Origin: CAYQIM01 sp964417555
GTDB taxonomy: Bacteria; Pseudomonadota; Gammaproteobacteria; Diplorickettsiales; Diplorickettsiaceae
DNA: 38,413 nucleotides
Assembly: GCA_964417555.1 (NCBI GenBank)
Contig: CAYQIM010000061.1
Location: 1 to 38,413 of the forward strand
Direction of reading: 5' to 3'
The notes beneath the pieces are model-generated. The model made no database searches, was not told where the DNA came from, and was given only the letters and a program-made list of their open reading frames with translations. A program made the position numbers and the translations under genes. This document shows positions 33,526 to 38,413 of the stretch, piece after piece; positions within the stretch are counted from its first letter, which is position 1; the number at the start of each line of letters is the position of its first letter.

Positions 33526-34737
33526 ATGAACACTTCCGCTTTTTCTACTATCCATCGCGCTTTAGAAGACTTACGCCAAGGTAAGATGGTTATTCTATTT
33601 GACCATGAAAACCGCGAGAACGAGGGTGATTTAATATTAGCTGCCGCGAAGGTAACACCTGAAGCTATTAATTTCATGGCTCAACATGCACGGGGTCTCA
33701 TTTGCCTAGCGTTACTTAAGGAGGACATTCAACGCTTACAACTTCCTATGATGGTGGAGCACTCAACAAATCCGTTCAATACCGCTTTTACCGTCTCCAT
33801 CGAAGCCGCCCACGGTGTTACAACCGGTATTTCTGCAGCTGACAGAGCCCAAACGATTAAAGTCGCTATAGACGCTAAAAGCACGCCAAACGATATCGTT
33901 ACCCCAGGCCATATTTTTCCTTTACGAGCGCGTAAAGGAGGTATTCTAGAACGTATGGGACAAACAGAAGGTAGTACGGACCTCATGCGATTAGCTGGTT
34001 TAAAACCCGCTGCCGTCATTTGTGAAATCATGAACGTCGATGGAAGCATGGCGCGCTTTCCTGATTTAGAAAAATTTGCTCAGCAGCATCAACTTACTCT
34101 ATTATCCATCCGTGACTTGATTCACTATCGATTACATACAGAATCGCTTGTCCAAGAAATTGCTTCCATTGGTTTACCGACCGCAGATTACGGTGATTTA
34201 ACCATAAAATTATTCGAGAGTTGTCTTGATCAACATCATCACTTGGCCATTATTAAAGACAACCCGAATGTAAAAGACCAGCCTACCCTAGTCCGCATCC
34301 ATTCAGAATGCTTTACTGGTGATCTTTTTGGTTCTGCCCGTTGTGATTGTGGTTGGCAATTGCATGAAGCACTGAATCAGATTAGCCAACAAGGTGGCGC
34401 GTTACTGTATTTACGTCAAGAAGGCCGTGGCATTGGCTTACTTAACAAGCTTAAAGCCTATGCATTACAGGATCAAGGTCTCGATACGGTAGAAGCCAAC
34501 CAAAAGCTAGGTTTCGGTAGTGATGACCGGGATTATTGGATAGGCGCACAGATTCTTCGTCAACTTAAACTTCTCAAAATAAAATTAATGACTAATAATC
34601 CACAAAAAATAACCGACTTAGAACAGCAAGGTATTGAAATAACAGAACGTATTCCCTTAATTGCAAAACCCAATCAAACGAATCACGCTTATTTAAAAAC
34701 AAAACAAACTAAATTAGGCCATCTGCTCAATCTATAA
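33526..34737 (+). CDS. ribBA: Bifunctional 3,4-dihydroxy-2-butanone-4-phosphate synthase / GTP cyclohydrolase II
   Basis: This 403-residue fusion makes both riboflavin precursors. The RibB domain (about residues 1-205) shows DHENRENEGDLILAA, the GHIFPLRARKGG block and GLKPAAVICEIMN. The RibA domain (about 206-403) has zinc cysteines C262, C273 and C275 in ECFTGDLFGSARCDCG and the catalytic QEGRGIGL segment, with LGFGSDDRDYWIGAQIL near the end. In some bacteria the RibA half of such fusions is degenerate, but here the zinc ligands and QEGRGIG arginine are kept, so both activities are expected. Start ATG 33526; ribH follows after 15 nt. Confidence 0.95.
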   Translation: MNTSAFSTIHRALEDLRQGKMVILFDHENRENEGDLILAAAKVTPEAINFMAQHARGLICLALLKEDIQRLQLPMMVEHSTNPFNTAFTVSIEAAHGVTTGISAADRAQTIKVAIDAKSTPNDIVTPGHIFPLRARKGGILERMGQTEGSTDLMRLAGLKPAAVICEIMNVDGSMARFPDLEKFAQQHQLTLLSIRDLIHYRLHTESLVQEIASIGLPTADYGDLTIKLFESCLDQHHHLAIIKDNPNVKDQPTLVRIHSECFTGDLFGSARCDCGWQLHEALNQISQQGGALLYLRQEGRGIGLLNKLKAYALQDQGLDTVEANQKLGFGSDDRDYWIGAQILRQLKLLKIKLMTNNPQKITDLEQQGIEITERIPLIAKPNQTNHAYLKTKQTKLGHLLNL

Positions 34738-34752
34738 AAAGGATAATTATTT

Positions 34753-35241
34753 ATGAAAAAAATCAAAGAAGTTACAGCAAAACCTTTTCATTTTTCTCGT
34801 CAGGAAGAAAAATTTAAGTTAGCCATCGTTGTCAGTCGTTTTAATGACGACATTACAGAGGCCTTACTCACTAGCGCATTAGAACGCTTGCAAGAAATTA
34901 ACTTTCCCGAAGAATACATTACTGTCGTTAAAGTACCGGGCGCCATAGAAATCGGTCTTGTGGCACAGCAGCTTGCTATTTCAGAAGCAGACTATATGGC
35001 CATTATTTGCCTAGGTGCAGTCATTCGTGGCGAAACGGATCATTATGATTATGTCTGTCAGCAAGTCAGCTATGCCTGCCAAAAAGTAGCGATAGAAGAA
35101 AGCATCCCCGTGATATTTGGCATACTAACTACAGATGATGAAACACAAGCCTTTGATCGTATCAGTAAAGGTGCTGATGCCGTCGATGCGGCGATGGAAA
35201 TGGTATCGTTGTTGGATCAATTAGATCAAATCGAAAACTAG
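34753..35241 (+). CDS. ribH: 6,7-dimethyl-8-ribityllumazine synthase
   Basis: This 162-residue enzyme condenses the RibBA and RibD products into lumazine, the substrate of riboflavin synthase. Substrate motifs are VSRFND (phenyl-binding), KVPGAIEIGL and GAVIRGETDHYDYV with the catalytic histidine. Toward the C-terminus the usual ERAGTKAGNKGAEAA segment is replaced by DRISKGADAVDAA, about six residues shorter; the arginine and one lysine remain. That loop contacts phosphate in known enzymes, so it is a divergent feature rather than a normal one. AAAGGAT precedes ATG 34753. Last gene of mpl-ribD-ribBA-ribH; a strong hairpin follows. Confidence 0.92.
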   Translation: MKKIKEVTAKPFHFSRQEEKFKLAIVVSRFNDDITEALLTSALERLQEINFPEEYITVVKVPGAIEIGLVAQQLAISEADYMAIICLGAVIRGETDHYDYVCQQVSYACQKVAIEESIPVIFGILTTDDETQAFDRISKGADAVDAAMEMVSLLDQLDQIEN

Positions 35242-35256
35242 AATGTTCGAAACGGC

Positions 35257-35306
35257 ATAACACGTGAAGCGGCAGCTTTGCTTTAGCCGCTTCACGTGTT
35301 ATTTTC
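35257..35306 (+). terminator. Strong hairpin terminator after ribH
   Basis: A perfect 17-bp stem (35257-35273 with 35286-35302, ATAACACG...CGTGTTAT) around a 12-nt loop is followed by TTTTC. It lies 15 nt after the ribH stop and between convergent genes, so it may stop transcription from both sides; the T-run favours the + direction. Confidence 0.8.
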
Positions 35307-35363
35307 GTACTAATACCACTTATACCTGAGGTGCGAACTCGTCAAAAGGTATATTAAAGACTT

Positions 35364-36107
35364 TCAATTTGATGAAATGTATTTTTCGCGCCGAATTAAT
35401 TCAGAAGGGAAACTATAATTATTTGTCAAAAGCGAAAATACTTCGTCAACCATATTCGGATTACCACACAAGTAAACAATATCTTGCTTAGGGTTGGGTT
35501 CAATTTCGCTAAAAGCATTAAGCACATAACCTCTATATTCATAGGGTAATTCTGGTTCAGATAGTATCCGGCTATAATAGACGCGGAATTCAAACCAAGT
35601 ATTTTTTTCTGCGAAGACTGTAAATTCATCCCTATATAATAAATCTTCAGGCTTCCGCACGCCAAACAATAAAATGACCTTGAAACAAGGATGTTGTTTA
35701 AAGCGATGCGCCAGTTCCGATAGCATGGTCCGATATGGCGTCACACCCGTCCCAGTCGCCACTAAGATATAACGGCCTGGCTGTTCTTCTCGCAAAGTTA
35801 AACGGCCAAAAGGACCGGTCGCGGTCACTTTATCCCCTATCTGCATCGTAAATAACAAGTCGCTCGCTACCCCTTCCGGCACATAAGAAGCAGCAAATTC
35901 TATTTTATTGCTGGGCTCATGTGAACTATTAGCGATACTATAACTCCGCCGCAAAACTTTTTCCGATGTAGGAATATGCAACGTAATAAATTGGCCGGGA
36001 ATAAAACCACAGTTCTCACCATCTTCACGTCGAAAGGTGAGATGCTTAACGGAAGGGGCAATTTCCTGACTCCCTTCTAGGATGAGTGTAAATTCTTTTC
36101 TTGTCAT
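35364..36107 (-). CDS. fpr: Ferredoxin-NADP+ reductase (Fpr type)
   Basis: This 247-residue FAD enzyme exchanges electrons between NADPH and ferredoxin or flavodoxin. The FAD-binding motif RRSYS is at residues 53-57, the pyrophosphate site GPFGRLTL about 98-105, the NADP motif ATGTGVTPYRTML about 117-129, and VYLCGNPNMVDEV near the C-terminus. The C-terminus (RREKYISSN) is longer than the short aromatic ends of plant-type enzymes, as in bacterial Fpr. Start ATG 36107. It lies 42 nt downstream of the SGNH hydrolase gene, with a 7-bp hairpin between, so it may share or have its own promoter. Confidence 0.92.
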   Translation of the reverse strand: MTRKEFTLILEGSQEIAPSVKHLTFRREDGENCGFIPGQFITLHIPTSEKVLRRSYSIANSSHEPSNKIEFAASYVPEGVASDLLFTMQIGDKVTATGPFGRLTLREEQPGRYILVATGTGVTPYRTMLSELAHRFKQHPCFKVILLFGVRKPEDLLYRDEFTVFAEKNTWFEFRVYYSRILSEPELPYEYRGYVLNAFSEIEPNPKQDIVYLCGNPNMVDEVFSLLTNNYSFPSELIRREKYISSN

Positions 36108-36111
36108 AGAC

Positions 36112-36134
36112 CCGCTAGTCTAATCAGCTAGCGG
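36112..36134. other. Hairpin between the SGNH hydrolase gene and fpr
   Basis: CCGCTAG (36112-36118) pairs with CTAGCGG (36128-36134) around 9 nt. It occupies most of the 42-bp gap, in the fpr leader. No T-run follows on the minus strand, so attenuation or RNA stability is as likely as termination. Confidence 0.4.
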
Positions 36135-36149
36135 CATTTCGTCAAAAAT

Positions 36150-38054
36150 TTATGGCGAACGGGAACTGCTTTCTTGAAAGCTGTTAGCCAAGGAAGGTTG
36201 GAGGTCAACGAGTGCACATTGAGATAGAGAAGATTTTTTAAAAAAAAGCCCCTTTGCATCAACCTTTACCTCATCTTGTTTATCCCAGGCACGTACCATT
36301 CGAGCAGGCGCTTCATAACAGGTAAATGGCGATGGCGATTTTCTAGGTTGATCTTGAAGCAATGCCATATCGTCGCTCCATTTTCTATCAACACCTATTT
36401 TATACTCACCATCAAAAAAATCCTCAAATTCTGCGGCGAAGATAAAATGCACGATGTGATCGGGATGTACTCCATCCCAACTCATACGAGAATTAGGCGG
36501 TAAATTTTCTTTTGCCGCTTCCAACATGGTCACGTAAATATCGGCTAATCTAATTTTTTTGTCAGATACTTTTTCGTATTCTTGTACTGAGCGTTGAACA
36601 ATACCAGTCGTCCACGAATCATGGGCATCTTCTCTCCCTACCAACTTAACCAGTCCATGCGGTATTGTTTGGCTTGAAACATTTAATTTTTCTTCTAATT
36701 GTTGTTTTTCAGCATCCGATAAAACTAACTTTAAATCCTTATCGTCCAGCAATTGGCCATCATGAAAAATATACAATTGATACTGATTCACTTTATCTTC
36801 CATAGGCATCAAAATAACGGCATTTCCATCAATTTTTTCTAGGTTTAGTGCTGCTTTTTCATCGCAATAATAAACCGCGCAACCACTGGTAAATCCGTAT
36901 TTCTCTGGATTTTCGTAAATCTCATCAAATTTAGCCGCTGCATCAAATATCTTTATATCAACATTTAATTGGGCTCTTTCGGCCAGTTCACTAACAAATT
37001 TATCAATCTTTTGACAATTTTCTTCTGTCCTTTTAACCCTATGTGGCTGCTGCGCGAACATTCTTTGCTGTAGCTTTGATAGTTTGATATCAACAGTCAC
37101 TTCTTTGCCATCTCTAACAATAAACTCACCCTCTTTTATAAAATACACACGTCTAGTTTGGCCAACGCCAGTAATAACGACTGCATTGCGCTTCCTTCCT
37201 TCTATTACTAGATCGGCTTTATTAGCTACCTGATAAACATCACAAAAACTGAAATCCACGTATTGGTAATTTTCCGCTAACTTTCGTATTCCTTGGTTAA
37301 TGACTTCACACGCTTGAGTCACAGACTCCCTTTCTTTCTTTGACTTTTTAAGGTAGCGTGGTGTTTTACCAATATCAGGCACGGTAACCAAAACGACACT
37401 ATGGCATTCACCTTGACTTAAAATTTTTATCGTATTGCGAATTCCCTCCACGGCTCTGGTTGCACCTCCACGGTTAGGGTAACCCACTGTTATCAGATCA
37501 TTTGCACCAGCAAATATAATAGCGATATCATCGCGACTAAGCCCTTTTCTTTGTGATTTTAAAGAGTCTGCTTGATTTTGTATATTTCCCAAAAACAAGC
37601 CCATAAACCAGCCTTTAAAATATCTGAAAAGATTTAAAAAACCGCTATATCTAAAGGCAGTCGCTCCACCTTCCGCTTCATTAATAAAAAACTTGTCCGG
37701 ATTACGATCAAACGAAGGTAAATTTATATTATTAAAGCCTTTGGCAGTGTGATTTCTTTTAATTAACAATTCATTTTCAAAAGCAAGTGCCCAAACAAAA
37801 GCATTGGTAAATTGATCGTGTTTTGACTTAGGCAAAAACCAACGATAGGGTATTATGCCGAATATTTTTTCATTGTATTTCTTACCTTGGTCGGTCAAAC
37901 TATCGCCCACAATTCTTAGTCTATTTTTTGTTGTTTTAGCCTTTTGCAAGTGTTGCGAACCATATACGCTGGCCTTACCGCTAGATAAGCTAGGCGTATT
38001 CACCGGGTACAGAAGTCTTTTTTTCACTATCGGCTTAAGAAAAAACTTGGGCAT
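36150..38054 (-). CDS. Large SGNH/GDSL-family hydrolase with long insertions; possible secreted effector
   Basis: This 634-residue protein has the SGNH hydrolase blocks spread over an unusual length. Block I is VGDSLTDQG with nucleophile S52; G129-130 lies in EGGATAF; block III is AGANDL with N185; block V is WDGVHPDH with D527 and H530. A segment at 368-391 (FDAAAKFDEIYENPEKYGFTSG) resembles the FxxxxNPxxYGF part of GDSL phospholipases and acyltransferases. Sequence at about 275-365 and 400-515 is extra relative to a roughly 350-400-residue family core. No signal peptide or membrane helix is evident; the tail is serine-rich and ends SSSRSP. A role as an intracellular lipase/acyltransferase or a type IV-secreted effector is inference. 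Start ATG 38054. Confidence 0.75.
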   Translation of the reverse strand: MPKFFLKPIVKKRLLYPVNTPSLSSGKASVYGSQHLQKAKTTKNRLRIVGDSLTDQGKKYNEKIFGIIPYRWFLPKSKHDQFTNAFVWALAFENELLIKRNHTAKGFNNINLPSFDRNPDKFFINEAEGGATAFRYSGFLNLFRYFKGWFMGLFLGNIQNQADSLKSQRKGLSRDDIAIIFAGANDLITVGYPNRGGATRAVEGIRNTIKILSQGECHSVVLVTVPDIGKTPRYLKKSKKERESVTQACEVINQGIRKLAENYQYVDFSFCDVYQVANKADLVIEGRKRNAVVITGVGQTRRVYFIKEGEFIVRDGKEVTVDIKLSKLQQRMFAQQPHRVKRTEENCQKIDKFVSELAERAQLNVDIKIFDAAAKFDEIYENPEKYGFTSGCAVYYCDEKAALNLEKIDGNAVILMPMEDKVNQYQLYIFHDGQLLDDKDLKLVLSDAEKQQLEEKLNVSSQTIPHGLVKLVGREDAHDSWTTGIVQRSVQEYEKVSDKKIRLADIYVTMLEAAKENLPPNSRMSWDGVHPDHIVHFIFAAEFEDFFDGEYKIGVDRKWSDDMALLQDQPRKSPSPFTCYEAPARMVRAWDKQDEVKVDAKGLFFKKSSLSQCALVDLQPSLANSFQESSSRSP

Positions 38055-38261
38055 AATAATTTTTTATTTACTAGAGTAATTTTTACTACCAGGATAAATA
38101 AAAAAGCTTAAGCAAATATTAAACGTAGAAAAACGTGAACGGCGAACAAACTCTCACTTCTTAGTGTCGACAAATCTGTTGCAAGATCAATAGATCCTTT
38201 TAATGATTTCTTGAAAATTAACTTGTTATAAATTACAGCTATTATTAACCATTTGCAGCAC

Positions 38262-38413
38262 TCATCGCGATATTTTTTCAATTAAAGGGCGAATCTCCTC
38301 CTTTTGAAATCTTTCAAGCGAGTCGCTATGCTCATGAAAAATTTTGGCCATCGTGTCCCCAAAATTAATTCGCATCACGCGACTGAAATTAGGCCGCGAT
38401 TCGTCCTGCGTCC
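38262..38413 (-). CDS. C-terminal end of an unidentified protein (partial at window edge)
   Basis: On the minus strand a frame is open from the window edge to TGA at 38262-38264, giving 49 codons ending EEIRPLIEKISR. The sequence is charged and helix-like (FHEHSDSLERFQKEE). An internal ATG at 38375 would give a 37-residue frame, so the extent of the gene is uncertain. Family not recognised. The 207 bp between this stop and the SGNH gene start are AT-rich with no other feature seen. Confidence 0.35.
   Translation of the reverse strand, partial: TQDESRPNFSRVMRINFGDTMAKIFHEHSDSLERFQKEEIRPLIEKISR

Noticed and set aside
1..38413. CRISPR array, rRNA or prophage
   Set aside because: No regularly spaced direct repeats, rRNA sequence or phage structural genes are seen; the CI-like gene stands alone.

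Overview
The window looks like a chromosomal segment of a low-GC gammaproteobacterium. It is probably a host-associated member of the Legionellales/Coxiellaceae (Rickettsiella- or Coxiella-like), but that placement is inference from gene content. Signs for it: alaS-lysC-csrA-tRNA-Ser-tRNA-Arg in the order known from gammaproteobacteria; ubiG next to a HAD phosphatase gene as in Pseudomonas; a giant NAD-glutamate dehydrogenase; a reduced pilB-pilC-pilD block; a pyrophosphate-type phosphofructokinase; fresh frameshifts; and many dispersed palindromic repeats.

Layout. 1-9.3 kb: NAD-glutamate dehydrogenase (-), ubiG and gph/mupP (+), an orphan receiver protein, a 600-bp gap, two small orphan genes, two tRNAs and csrA (all -). 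9.5-13.4 kb: lysC and alaS (-). 13.6-19 kb: gyrB, an unusual SDR, LD-carboxypeptidase and yggT (+), three of them followed by the same 144-bp hairpin element overlapping the stop codon. 19-23 kb: dsbB (-), an Aquifex-type aconitase (+) and gpsA (-). 23-28 kb: a HigBA/RelE-type toxin-antitoxin pair with a frameshifted toxin, then pilD, frameshifted pilC and pilB (-). 28-31 kb: a phosphopantetheinyl transferase (+), a CI-like regulator and PPi-phosphofructokinase (-). 31-35 kb: mpl-ribD-ribBA-ribH (+), closed by a strong hairpin. 35-38.4 kb: ferredoxin-NADP reductase, a 634-residue SGNH/GDSL hydrolase that may be an effector, and the 3' end of a further gene (-).

How they connect. Riboflavin synthesis (ribD, ribBA, ribH, without riboflavin synthase here) feeds flavoenzymes such as the FAD-type reductase. 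LdcA, Mpl and possibly MupP belong to murein recycling. The glutamate dehydrogenase, aconitase, GpsA and PPi-PFK are central metabolism. CsrA and the CI-like protein are regulators.

The most unusual feature is repeat structure. One family of about 144 bp has three copies whose arms differ between copies but stay complementary within each copy, and every copy starts inside a stop codon. A second family of about 131 bp has two copies, in the gyrB and aconitase upstream regions. Two single palindromic regions (5061-5176 and 27848-27958) have similar architecture.
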